From positions 1 to 18,325 of the forward strand of contig JBMDXQ010000094.1 of NCBI GenBank assembly GCA_048594975.1: a DNA stretch of 18,325 nt, read 5' to 3'. Of the stretch, positions 1 through 7,548 are shown piece by piece (the first letter of the stretch is position 1; every line of letters begins with the position of its first letter). The position numbers were made by a program, and so were the translations under genes. Origin of the DNA: JBMDXB01 sp048594975 (GTDB lineage: Bacteria > Acidobacteriota > Vicinamibacteria > Vicinamibacterales > 2-12-FULL-66-21). The notes beneath the pieces were generated by a model, which searched no databases, was not told the DNA's origin, and was given only the letters and a program-made list of their open reading frames with translations.

Positions 1-249
1 CGGGTCGCGCCCGTTCCACAGCGCCAGCGCGAAGCACAGGATCTGCTTCTCGTCGCTGATGCCGAGGATGCCGTCTTCTCCCCACCGGTAGGCGCGGCTC
101 CGCGCCGAGTCATGGCTGAATTCGTCCCACGCCGTCCCGCCCGGGCTGTAATCCTCGCGCACGGTTCCCCACTGGCGCTCGCTCAGGTACGGGCCCCACA
201 GTCTCCATCTGTCGGCATCGGGCCCGGTCAGGCGCTGTTCGTCTTCCAT
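1..249 (-). CDS. GH63/MGH1-like glycoside hydrolase, N-terminal fragment
   Basis: The 83 visible residues start at ATG 249 and run off the left edge of the window. The stretch contains WGPYLSERQWGTVREDYS, followed by HDSARSRAYRWGEDGILGI and LCFALALWNGRDP. I recognise this as the conserved N-terminus of large bacterial proteins (often about 850-900 residues) annotated as glucosidase or MGH1-like/GH63 glycoside hydrolases. These are predicted alpha-glycosidases with an (alpha/alpha)6 barrel; the catalytic acids lie beyond the window. A GAGGG ribosome-binding site sits 6 nt before the ATG. The 312-bp spacer and hairpin separating it from the upstream cytochrome operon suggest its own transcription. 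There is no signal peptide at the visible N-terminus, so it is probably cytoplasmic. Family call is fairly sure; substrate is unknown. Confidence 0.82.
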   Translation of the reverse strand, partial: MEDEQRLTGPDADRWRLWGPYLSERQWGTVREDYSPGGTAWDEFSHDSARSRAYRWGEDGILGISDEKQILCFALALWNGRDP

Positions 250-561
250 GAAATCCCTCGAAGTGCGTGCAACGGGCGACGGTCGATCCGGTTGCGGCGA
301 CACAGTCACAGCGGGGCAGACGTCCCTTCACCCGGCGGGATACGCCATCGAGGGGACCGCCATCAGCGCCTGCGCGGCGTCAGCGGCGCTGGCACTTTAT
401 CATCCATTGCCGAGCTTGGCGGCGGGAATTTCGCACGGGTGGGCGCCGCGTGCGGACCTGGGGATCGCATGCGCGTCTTCGCCGGTCGTGACCGTGCCGT
501 CCTCCATCTGGCCGGGGAGGATCGGCACGGCCACGTTACCTGCCTCGACGGGGCGGGTTCC
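250..561. other. Intergenic spacer downstream of the cytochrome operon
   Basis: This 312-bp spacer lies between the last operon gene and the glycoside hydrolase, both on the minus strand. It holds a long hairpin at 492-530 (listed separately). Reading minus, the frame of the cytochrome stays open for 53 codons past its TGA, ending at tandem stops at 397-402. I saw no homology signal or good start in it and do not call it a gene. A promoter for the glycoside hydrolase should lie in the 250-480 part. The only AT-richer patch is at about 395-405 (minus-strand GATAAAG), with no convincing -35 partner. Confidence 0.5.
492..530 (-). terminator. Strong hairpin after the operon, candidate terminator
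   Basis: On the plus strand CCGTGCCGTCCTCC (492-505) is followed by a 10-nt loop and then GGAGGATCGGCACGG (516-530). The arms pair over 14 bp with a single bulged base. It lies 32 nt past the stop of the last cytochrome gene. No T-tract follows on either strand, so it is not a canonical intrinsic terminator. It could be a non-canonical terminator or an mRNA 3'-end stabilising structure. Confidence 0.4.
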
Positions 562-933
562 TCATCTCTCGAGAGCGGGCTTTTCCTTTTTTCCGCTGGT
601 CTGCTTCAGCGTCTGCAGGTACGCGACCAGCGCGTCCACGTCGCCCTTCGCGAGGGCCGAGTAGTCCTTCATCGGCGGTTTGCGCGTGGCGTTGTGCTTG
701 GCCGCCATCTCCTTCCAGTTCACGATCCACTCGCGGATCTCCGCGGCCGTCCACTTGCTGCCGACTTCGTCGAGCGCGCCCTTGGGGTTTCCTTTGCCCG
801 CCACGGAGTGGCACAGCGAGCACTTCTGTTTCGTGTAGATTTCCTGGCCCTTCCGCACCAGCGCGTCCTGCGACCACGCTGACTGCGGAAGAGCAACCGC
901 GAGAAGGGTCAGGACGACGGTCGTTCGCCTCAT
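562..933 (-). CDS. Monohaem class I c-type cytochrome, periplasmic
   Basis: A 123-residue protein and the last gene of the operon. Residues 1-21 form a Sec signal peptide (positive MRR, hydrophobic core, cleavage near AWS|QDA). One haem-c motif, CSLCH, is at 38-42. The likely distal ligand is Met88 in KPPMKDY, and the C-terminal helix DALVAYLQTLK is typical of small class I cytochromes. The fold and size fit a soluble one-electron shuttle. The tail after 110 is rich in Lys and Glu, which may matter for docking. ATG 933 is preceded by GAGAGAGGAG. The gene follows the porin gene after 64 bp. By context it would carry electrons between the inner-membrane complex and the decahaem conduit; this is inference. 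The family call is solid, the partner assignment is not. Confidence 0.9.
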   Translation of the reverse strand: MRRTTVVLTLLAVALPQSAWSQDALVRKGQEIYTKQKCSLCHSVAGKGNPKGALDEVGSKWTAAEIREWIVNWKEMAAKHNATRKPPMKDYSALAKGDVDALVAYLQTLKQTSGKKEKPALER

Positions 934-997
934 CAGCTGTCTCCTCTCTCTCCGGATCCAGACAACACGGCGCCCGCCGTGAATGCGCGCGTCACGG

Positions 998-3232
998 TTA
1001 CCACGCGTAAGTCAGCCGCAGCCACGTCGTGTGCGCGGTGAACGGCCTGTAGAAGTAGTTGAGCAGGAGTGCGTTCACCGTCGCGTTCTGTCCCTCCTCG
1101 ACGGCTGGCTGGGCAACTCCCGAGACGACGTCCGGCGAGAGCGTGAAGTCGTTCACGTCGTAGCGATCGTACCAGTAGACCAGCCCGACCGCCACGCGCT
1201 TCGTCAGGAAGTAGCGCAGGTCGACGGTCGCGCGCGCTTCGGTGCTGGTGATGTCGGTCAAGGGCTGCGGTGTGACCAGCGAGGTATTGGCGGGCAGCTC
1301 ATGACGGTACGTCCCGGTGTAGTCCGAGTAGTTGTACGACAGCCGCACTTCGGTCTTCTCAATCAGGCCGAGCATGTCGAGTACACCAATAGCGGACCAG
1401 GCCTTGTTCCCCTCGTTCAAACTCCAGTTTCGCGTCGGATCCAGTTGCTGCGCCGCATTACCGGTGCGCGACTGCTGCCGACCGTCGTAGTCTTCGATGC
1501 TGAACGAGATGCCGGTGCTGAGACCGTCGCGAGGTTCGACGTCGAACCCCGCCGTGTAGGTCCGGCTCGTGAATCGCCGCAGGCCGAAACTGTCGATCGG
1601 CGCCGTCTCGTTCAGGTAATCATCCTTGGTCCATGCGATCGAGGCGTTCACTCCCACCGTCGCCAGGGGCGTGACATTCGCAATCGCGGAGAACCGGTCG
1701 CGATCGCGGGAGGCCACGTCGAACTGACGCATGCCGGGCCGTTCCTCCGCTCGCTCGAGCGCCAGCAGGTCGAGGCCGCCGCCCCGCCGCTGGCTATGCT
1801 CGTAGACGCTCCGGAAGGACACGTACTGAGTGCCGATCACATCGGCCCCGGCCCGGAACGTGTGCTCGCCGACGCTTTCGTAGACGCGGAAGTGCGTGTC
1901 GGCGGCATAGCGGCTGTAGCCGAGCCGGAAGGTCGTATAGCGCACGCCGGTGAAGCCGGCATCCAGATCGAAGTAATTCCGCTGCTGCCCGAGCGGCTCC
2001 GGCCCGACCTTGCCGATCGACGGGTCGCTCCAGATGCCCGCGGAGCCGTCGGCCGTGACCCGGTCGGGGCCGCTCGCCCGCGCCAGGATGAAGGGCGTCG
2101 TCGTGTTGTCGAACTCGTAAAAACGATACCTGGCATTGACGTCGATGTGTCGCACCGGCCGGCTGACGAAGTTCAGGATTGCCGAGGCGGTGTTCGCCTT
2201 CGCCTCAGCGGTGTCACGCGGCAGCGGCACGACGCTCGCGTTGACCGGATTGATCGTGAACGGCAGCAGGGCCACGTCCTGGTTCCACCATCCCAACGCG
2301 AAGACCCCGTTCATGCTGGTGCGCGCCGGCAACCGGTAGGCACCGCTGACGTTGAACGACAGCATCCGGTTGCTCGGCCACTCGGCCATTCGTCCCAGCG
2401 AGGACGCGTTGGTGGCGTCGACCGCACGCTGCGGGTTGTCCCAGACGAAGTCGGTGACCTGGTTGTCGTACCAGGATCCGTCCCATCCGGCGCGCAGAGA
2501 CGCCTTCGCCGTGGCCCATTCCATCGACGTACGGACGTCGTTCGCCTTCGAGTCGATCGGGAGCGGCACCTCGATGGGAATCTGCAGGTAGGCCCCGAAC
2601 GGGATGTTCCCCTTCTTCCGGGTGTTCAGATAGGTGACCGACGCGTCGCTCGCTCCGAAGGTGTACCGGAGATCGATGGCCGAGGTATCGCGACGGATGC
2701 GCGAGTCGTAGTAGCGGGTGCCCGCCGCTGCCTCGATGAGCGGTCTGAAATTGACCGCGGGGTTCGCTTGGATCGCCGCCTGCAGCGTGTCGGGCAGCGT
2801 GAGCACGGTGCTCGCCGACCCGTTGTCGCCGGGCAGCGACGAGTACGGCGTGCGCGTGTCCTGACTGATGAACATCGGAATCTGGTCGTACAGGAACCGC
2901 GCCCGAACCGTTCCCGGCCGTTCGAGCTCGAACCGATATTGCTGGTCCTTCCACCCGACGTTGCGCGCCGAGCCGCTGAACAGGGAGAGCCCTTTCTCCC
3001 AGTAGAAGTCCGTGAGGTCGAAGAACCCGCCGTCGCGGAGATCGCGGTAGCGCTGGTAGCGGGCCGCGTCCCCCTCGACGCTGGTGGCACGCCCGCCGAA
3101 GTCGATCTGCCCGAACCGCGCCGCGTTCGCCGGCTGCATCAACGGCTGGCTCGGCGATGCGCCGTACTGGGCCTCCACGGTCGAGGATGCCGCAAGGAGG
3201 GCAACGGTCCACGCGAGAATGCTGATACGCAT
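998..3232 (-). CDS. MtrB/PioB-family outer-membrane porin of a porin-cytochrome conduit
   Basis: A 744-residue exported protein with a Sec signal peptide (about 1-21, cleavage near VEA|QYG). The remainder is dominated by alternating aromatic/polar beta strands, and it ends in TYAW, the C-terminal aromatic expected of a Bam-assembled barrel. The size (MtrB and PioB are roughly 700-800 residues), the N-terminal region with GQIDFGGR, and the adjacent decahaem cytochrome gene 12 bp upstream support the MtrB/PioB assignment. Proteins of this family form a roughly 26-strand barrel that sheathes an MtrA-type cytochrome across the outer membrane. I see no cysteine in the chain, so the N-terminal CXXC reported for Shewanella MtrB is missing here. 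ATG 3232 has a modest GAGGG site. Translation is probably coupled to the cytochrome gene. Confidence 0.88.
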   Translation of the reverse strand: MRISILAWTVALLAASSTVEAQYGASPSQPLMQPANAARFGQIDFGGRATSVEGDAARYQRYRDLRDGGFFDLTDFYWEKGLSLFSGSARNVGWKDQQYRFELERPGTVRARFLYDQIPMFISQDTRTPYSSLPGDNGSASTVLTLPDTLQAAIQANPAVNFRPLIEAAAGTRYYDSRIRRDTSAIDLRYTFGASDASVTYLNTRKKGNIPFGAYLQIPIEVPLPIDSKANDVRTSMEWATAKASLRAGWDGSWYDNQVTDFVWDNPQRAVDATNASSLGRMAEWPSNRMLSFNVSGAYRLPARTSMNGVFALGWWNQDVALLPFTINPVNASVVPLPRDTAEAKANTASAILNFVSRPVRHIDVNARYRFYEFDNTTTPFILARASGPDRVTADGSAGIWSDPSIGKVGPEPLGQQRNYFDLDAGFTGVRYTTFRLGYSRYAADTHFRVYESVGEHTFRAGADVIGTQYVSFRSVYEHSQRRGGGLDLLALERAEERPGMRQFDVASRDRDRFSAIANVTPLATVGVNASIAWTKDDYLNETAPIDSFGLRRFTSRTYTAGFDVEPRDGLSTGISFSIEDYDGRQQSRTGNAAQQLDPTRNWSLNEGNKAWSAIGVLDMLGLIEKTEVRLSYNYSDYTGTYRHELPANTSLVTPQPLTDITSTEARATVDLRYFLTKRVAVGLVYWYDRYDVNDFTLSPDVVSGVAQPAVEEGQNATVNALLLNYFYRPFTAHTTWLRLTYAW

Positions 3233-3244
3233 CGCTCGCCCTCG

Positions 3245-4210
3245 CTAACGCTGGAAGGCCATGCCGGCCGGAGGGACCGAACCGGGGATGGCGGAATGGC
3301 AGTTGACGCACCCCCGGCCGTACGCGCGATTGCTCGACTTGAACACCGCGGCGTCGTACACCGTCGCGGGGTGCTGTGCGTGCACGTGGCACCGCTGACA
3401 CAGGAACGGCAGCTTCGCGACGAGCAGGCGCTCGTTCGCCGACCCGTGCGGGTCGTGGCACGTCGTGCAGTTCTCGCGCACGGGCGCGTGCTCCCACAGG
3501 AACGGCCCGCGCTTCTCCTGGTGACAGCTCGTACAGGATTCGTTGACGCTGTAGCCGACACGCAACAGTCGGACGTTCTGCGAGCCGTGCATGTTGTGGC
3601 AGGTCGAGCACTGCAGCTTGCCCTCGCGCACAGGCATGTGGCCTGTGCGGTCGAGCTTCGCGAGCTTGTCGCGGTGGCACCTCCCGCAGACCTCCAGCTG
3701 GTTCTTCCTCACGAGTTGCCCCGACATCGATGCCGGCGTGTGAACGCTGTGGCAGGTGGTGCAGGTCAGCTCGCGCCGATCGTGCATGCTCCCGTCCCAC
3801 AGGGCATGCTCCCCGCGGTTGTGACATGTCGTGCACACGGCGGTCACGTTCCGGGGCGCCAGCTTCAAGGGGTTCTTGATCAGCGACGCGTCCCCTCCTG
3901 CGTCGACGTGGGCCTTTCCCGGACCGTGACACGTCTCGCACCCGCCGGCCGCCATCGGGGTGCGTGCGTTCTCGGCGCGCCCATGGAGTCCAAGCTGGTC
4001 CTTCTTGTCTGCGTGACAGGTCAGGCAGGTGTCGGCGCCAACGAAGTTGCCAGACGGTGCCTGACTGATGGCGTTGGCGCCCGCGGGCGATCCGGGATCC
4101 TGCGCCTCCGATCGGCCGGATGCCGCCGCGATCAGCGAGACGGCAGCGATCCACACCACAACGCAGCTGGCTCCGAGCGCCGTCGGCCTGGTAGCGGGCA
4201 TTCCGATCAT
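3245..4210 (-). CDS. DmsE/MtrA/PioA-type decahaem c-type cytochrome
   Basis: A 321-residue protein with ten CXXCH motifs, starting at residues 62, 91, 126, 150, 175, 201, 226, 248, 271 and 301. An N-terminal hydrophobic segment (about 12-31) acts as signal peptide or anchor. Length, haem count and spacing match the MtrA/DmsE/PioA family, which threads through an MtrB-type barrel and moves electrons across the outer membrane. The two families are almost always encoded side by side, as here. Repeats such as CSTCHNMHGS and CTTCHDPHGS contain extra His residues suited to bis-His ligation. ATG 4210 is preceded by AAAGGAGAGG with good spacing; a second ATG lies 9 nt in. No outer-surface MtrC-like partner is encoded in the window. 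Confidence 0.95.
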   Translation of the reverse strand: MIGMPATRPTALGASCVVVWIAAVSLIAAASGRSEAQDPGSPAGANAISQAPSGNFVGADTCLTCHADKKDQLGLHGRAENARTPMAAGGCETCHGPGKAHVDAGGDASLIKNPLKLAPRNVTAVCTTCHNRGEHALWDGSMHDRRELTCTTCHSVHTPASMSGQLVRKNQLEVCGRCHRDKLAKLDRTGHMPVREGKLQCSTCHNMHGSQNVRLLRVGYSVNESCTSCHQEKRGPFLWEHAPVRENCTTCHDPHGSANERLLVAKLPFLCQRCHVHAQHPATVYDAAVFKSSNRAYGRGCVNCHSAIPGSVPPAGMAFQR

Positions 4211-4261
4211 CGACCTCTCCTTTCGAGACCTCGAATCGAACTCCTCGACCTGACCTCGTCG

Positions 4262-5500
4262 TTACCTGGACCCCTTCGCCGAACCGGATGCGGACGCCAG
4301 ACTGCGCAGATAGGCGGCGAGGTCCCGCATTTCGCCCGGTTCGAACTTGGGCCAGAAAGGGGCTTTTTCCGCCATCAGGCGGTGCATCTGTGGCGCGTGG
4401 TTCCACATGGCTGACGCGAGACCCGCGCGGTCCGTGCGCTTCAGAACCGCGCCCAGATCCGGGGCGCCCGCGACTCCGGTGGCATGACACGCGGAGCACC
4501 CTTTGGCCGCGAACACCGCCGAGCCTCTCGCCGCATCACCTTCCTGTCCCACGTAGCCGCGGAAGTAGAGGTGTGCGATGAGGTCCGGGAACTCAGTCCC
4601 GGAAAAGCGGGGGAAGGGAATCCCGCGAGCCGCCATCGTCGCTCCCATCACGTAGCTGTGGTTCCACAGCAGCCCCGTGATTTCGGAGACTGTCTTCGAG
4701 AGAGCCGACCGCGTGAGGTCCGGCACCGTTCCCGGACGCCGGTCGTGACACGCCCCGCACTGCTTGTTGCGATACACGACGGCGCCGCGCTCCGGGCTCG
4801 GAAGCGGCTGCAACTCGACGACGCGACCCGTGCGGCGTCCTTCCGCGCGGATGTAGGCCTGCAGGTCCGCCATCTCGTGCCCGACGAACTGCGGGATCGG
4901 ATTGCCCCGACGGACCTGCTCCTGCTGCATTCGCGGACCGGCGTTCCACATCGCCTGCGCCAGTGGAGTCGGCGAGGGATACGTTCCGAAACGATCCAGC
5001 GGCCGTCCGAGGCGTCCGCCGCGACCGCCCAGCGAGTGACAGCCGTCGCACTGCAGCCGCACGAAGGTGTCGGCTCCGCGAACGAGATCGCCGGGCTCGT
5101 CGAACAACCGCAGGTAATAGAGGTAACTCAGCGTGTCGGCCATCTCCTGGGGATCGAGCGTGGGCCAGGGATAGCCGCGCTGGGCGACCTCGTCGATCAT
5201 CCGCGGCGTGTGATTCCAGAAATCGCCGACCAGCTCGTCCCACGTCTTCCCCACGACGGCCACGGTGATGTCGGGACCGAGCGATCCCCCCTGGCTCCAG
5301 ATGGAGTGACACCGCACACAGCGCTTCTGGGCGAAGATCTCGCGCCCGCGGAACGGATTTCCCTCAGGCGCTGTCTCAGCCGCGCCGCGCGCCCCGGTTA
5401 CCAGGGCCGCGAGCCAGACGGCCGCCGCGACCGCGATCGGCACGCGCAGCCGGCAGCGTCCGGTTCGAGCCGCAGCGGGAACCGACCTGTGCATGTTCAT
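4262..5500 (-). CDS. Tetrahaem c-type cytochrome built of four repeated domains
   Basis: A 412-residue protein with an N-terminal signal or anchor (Arg-rich 5-19, hydrophobic 21-35). It contains four class I-like haem domains with CXXCH at 61, 151, 248 and 335. Each domain repeats the same plan: haem motif, then a WNHxPxM-like element (W95, W185, W279, W366), then a proline-rich turn and an EMADLxxYL helix. Domain 2 reads WNAGPRM (His replaced by Ala), and domain 3 has EFPDL where the others have EM, so the four haems may differ in ligation or potential. The start at ATG 5500 overlaps the NrfD stop as ATGA, arguing for translational coupling and stoichiometric production with the quinone complex. 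The open frame extends far upstream inside the NrfD gene, but that part is out-of-frame shadow. The likely role is to take electrons from, or pass them to, the inner-membrane complex in the periplasm. I cannot name a characterised homologue. Confidence 0.88.
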   Translation of the reverse strand: MNMHRSVPAAARTGRCRLRVPIAVAAAVWLAALVTGARGAAETAPEGNPFRGREIFAQKRCVRCHSIWSQGGSLGPDITVAVVGKTWDELVGDFWNHTPRMIDEVAQRGYPWPTLDPQEMADTLSYLYYLRLFDEPGDLVRGADTFVRLQCDGCHSLGGRGGRLGRPLDRFGTYPSPTPLAQAMWNAGPRMQQEQVRRGNPIPQFVGHEMADLQAYIRAEGRRTGRVVELQPLPSPERGAVVYRNKQCGACHDRRPGTVPDLTRSALSKTVSEITGLLWNHSYVMGATMAARGIPFPRFSGTEFPDLIAHLYFRGYVGQEGDAARGSAVFAAKGCSACHATGVAGAPDLGAVLKRTDRAGLASAMWNHAPQMHRLMAEKAPFWPKFEPGEMRDLAAYLRSLASASGSAKGSR

Positions 5501-6849
5501 CGCTCCACCGTCGCGAGATCGTCCGGCAGGTAGCCGGCGACGCGCGCGGAGACGTCCTCGATCGACTTCTCGCGACCTTCCTGGATCTCCCAGATCGAGA
5601 TGATCGGGAAGAACTTCGTGGCCACCATGTAGACCAGGATGAAACCCGAGAGCGTGCCGGCCATGATCGACAGCTCGACCCAGGACGGCACGTAGTGCAG
5701 GGCCGACATGCCGCCGCGTGGATGGAGCGACGTGGGCACGACGATGTTGAACCGCTCGAGCCACATCCCGAACACGACGGCTACCGAGGCCACGACCGTC
5801 CCGGTGACGTTGCGCGTCGCCCGGCGCGCCATGAGGGCAAACGGCACGACGAAGCAGCAGGCGACCATCAGCCAGAATGGAAAAGCGAACGCGCCGGTCA
5901 ACTTCGAGTTGAGCGTTGCCAGTTCCGCCTCCTCGCCGCCGTACCACACCGTGAGGTTCTCGGCGAACGTGAAATAGAACCAGAGGACGGTCATGACGAA
6001 CAGGAGCACCCCCATGTGATTGAAGTGCACGTCCTTGAAATACGCCTCGAGCCTGTAGACCCGGCGGAGGATCGCCATGGCGATGATGAGCGCGGCGATG
6101 CCCGAGAAGATGGCGCCCATGACGAAGTACGGCCCGAATATCGCGCTGTGCCACATCGGCCGCAGGGTGAGCGCGAAGATCCACCCGATGACGGTATGGA
6201 CGGAGACCGCGATGGGAATGACCGCGACCGCCAGCATCGAGATCATCCGCTCCAGCGTGTGGCGTGCCCGCGGCGAGTCCTGATAGCCAATCGCGAGGAA
6301 CCAGTAGAGGAGCCGCGGGCGCAGGCCGAGGTCGCGAATGCGGGCCAGGTCGGGAATCATCGGCACGTACAGGTAGATGCTGCTGGCCGTGAAGTACAGG
6401 CCGATGCTCAGCACGTCCCAGAGCAGTGGAGAGAACGGCTGCGAGTGCAGGAAGACGTTGAGGACCCGATCGGGCCGGCCCAGATCGAGGATCGGCTGGA
6501 CCGCGCCGAACCCGATCACCAGGACGGTGATGAACTCGGCCGAACGCGTGATCGATCGGCGCCACTCCGCATTGGCCACGCGCAGAATCGCCGAGATGAG
6601 GGTCCCGGCGTGGGAGATCCCGATGAAGAACACGAAGCAGATGATGTAGATGCCCCAGTACTCAGGCGTGTTCAGCCCCGTGGCGCCAAGACCCGTCTCG
6701 AGCTGATAGGCGTAGGCGAATGCCCCCCACGCCGTGACGGCGGCCATCACGGCCGCCCATCGCCAGAACGTCTTCGTGGTGCGCACGAGCGGCATGAGGA
6801 GCACGCGTTCGTCCTGCGGGAGGCGCGAGACGATTTCGAGATCGGTCAC
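5497..6849 (-). CDS. NrfD-family quinone-interacting membrane subunit (QrcD/ActC-like)
   Basis: A 450-residue polytopic protein in which I count ten hydrophobic segments, centred near residues 40, 78, 111, 150, 215, 252, 292, 329, 360 and 402. Ten helices and this length fit the ActC/HybB/QrcD branch of NrfD proteins better than the 8-helix PsrC type. The signature YWGIYIICFVFFIGISHAGTLIS (64-86, His80) and PILDLGRPDR (119-128, Asp122) match the quinone-site and proton-path region of that branch. It would exchange electrons between menaquinone and the attached iron-sulfur protein, possibly with charge translocation. The start is GTG at 6849, 3 bp after the ferredoxin stop, and the stop overlaps the next gene as ATGA. 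I am confident of the family; the Qrc/ACIII-like assignment rests on gene order. Confidence 0.92.
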   Translation of the reverse strand: MTDLEIVSRLPQDERVLLMPLVRTTKTFWRWAAVMAAVTAWGAFAYAYQLETGLGATGLNTPEYWGIYIICFVFFIGISHAGTLISAILRVANAEWRRSITRSAEFITVLVIGFGAVQPILDLGRPDRVLNVFLHSQPFSPLLWDVLSIGLYFTASSIYLYVPMIPDLARIRDLGLRPRLLYWFLAIGYQDSPRARHTLERMISMLAVAVIPIAVSVHTVIGWIFALTLRPMWHSAIFGPYFVMGAIFSGIAALIIAMAILRRVYRLEAYFKDVHFNHMGVLLFVMTVLWFYFTFAENLTVWYGGEEAELATLNSKLTGAFAFPFWLMVACCFVVPFALMARRATRNVTGTVVASVAVVFGMWLERFNIVVPTSLHPRGGMSALHYVPSWVELSIMAGTLSGFILVYMVATKFFPIISIWEIQEGREKSIEDVSARVAGYLPDDLATVER

Positions 6850-6852
6850 GGC

Positions 6853-7536
6853 TCAGTCCTGTTTCGCCAGGTAGTAGACCTTGGGCTGCGTGCCCAGATC
6901 CTCGTGTAGTCGAAACGCGCGCGGATCCCGCGCCAGCTGCGCAACGCGGTGGCTGGCATCGTCGAGATCCCCGAACACGATGGCCCCCGTCGGACAGCTG
7001 TCCGCACAAGCCGGCGAGTACTCACCCTCCCGCAGCGGCCGCTGCTCGGCTCGCGCGACGTCACCGGCCTTCTGAAGCCGGTGGTGGCAGAACGTGCATT
7101 TCTCGATGACGCCGACCGGCCTCATCGAGACGTCCGGATTCAGACCTGGCACGACCGAGTCGGGATACGACGGCCTGTGCCAGTTGAAGAACTTCACCGT
7201 GTAGGGACAGGCATTGGCGCAATAACGACAGCCGATGCACCGCGCGTAGATCTGGCTGACGATGCCTTCCTGGTCGCGAGACGTCGCCTGAACGGGGCAG
7301 ACGAGCGTGCAGGGCGGGCGGTCGCAATGCATGCAGGGTTGCGGCACGAAGCGCGCGCGTACGGCCGGCCACTCCCCTTCGACCTCCGTGTGCACCTGCA
7401 TCCAGGAGATCGTGCGACCTTCCCGCGCCGCCTCGGGACCGCCGACGGCGACGTTGTTCTCCGAGCGGCACGCCACCTCGCAGGCCTGACAGCCGTTGCA
7501 CTTGTCGAGATCGATGACCATTCCCCACCGTGGCAT
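6853..7536 (-). CDS. Four-cluster ferredoxin subunit (QrcC/PsrB/DmsB-like)
   Basis: A 227-residue electron-transfer subunit with 16 cysteines in four groups: C13/16/19/23, C68/71/76/80, C100/103/106/110 and C147/150/177/181. This is the standard pattern for four [4Fe-4S]-type clusters in DmsB/PsrB/QrcC subunits. The opening RWGMVIDLDKCNGCQACEVAC is diagnostic. It has no signal peptide. Since its partner carries a Tat signal, it is probably exported as a folded passenger with that partner, as known for related complexes, and would wire the molybdopterin-like subunit to the NrfD protein. The ribosome-binding site GAGGAGAG overlaps the TGA of the upstream gene, and 3 bp separate its stop from the NrfD gene, so production is tightly coupled. 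All cluster cysteines are present. Confidence 0.94.
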   Translation of the reverse strand: MPRWGMVIDLDKCNGCQACEVACRSENNVAVGGPEAAREGRTISWMQVHTEVEGEWPAVRARFVPQPCMHCDRPPCTLVCPVQATSRDQEGIVSQIYARCIGCRYCANACPYTVKFFNWHRPSYPDSVVPGLNPDVSMRPVGVIEKCTFCHHRLQKAGDVARAEQRPLREGEYSPACADSCPTGAIVFGDLDDASHRVAQLARDPRAFRLHEDLGTQPKVYYLAKQD

Positions 7537-7548
7537 CGGACACTCTCC

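Noticed and set aside
397..561. 53 open codons in frame after the monohaem cytochrome TGA, suggesting read-through or a small protein.
   Set aside because: No start with a ribosome-binding site and no recognisable pattern; chance openness is common at this GC content, and the hairpin at 492-530 shapes its sequence.
983..4414. Plus-strand open frame of 1143 codons opposite the porin and decahaem genes.
   Set aside because: Antisense of two clearly recognised genes; composition is Arg/Val/Gly/Pro-rich with no domain, typical of a GC-rich shadow frame.
5501..6565. Upstream in-frame extension of the tetrahaem cytochrome to 767 residues.
   Set aside because: It lies wholly inside the NrfD gene in another frame. 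The ATGA overlap and the signal sequence at 5500 give a convincing start.
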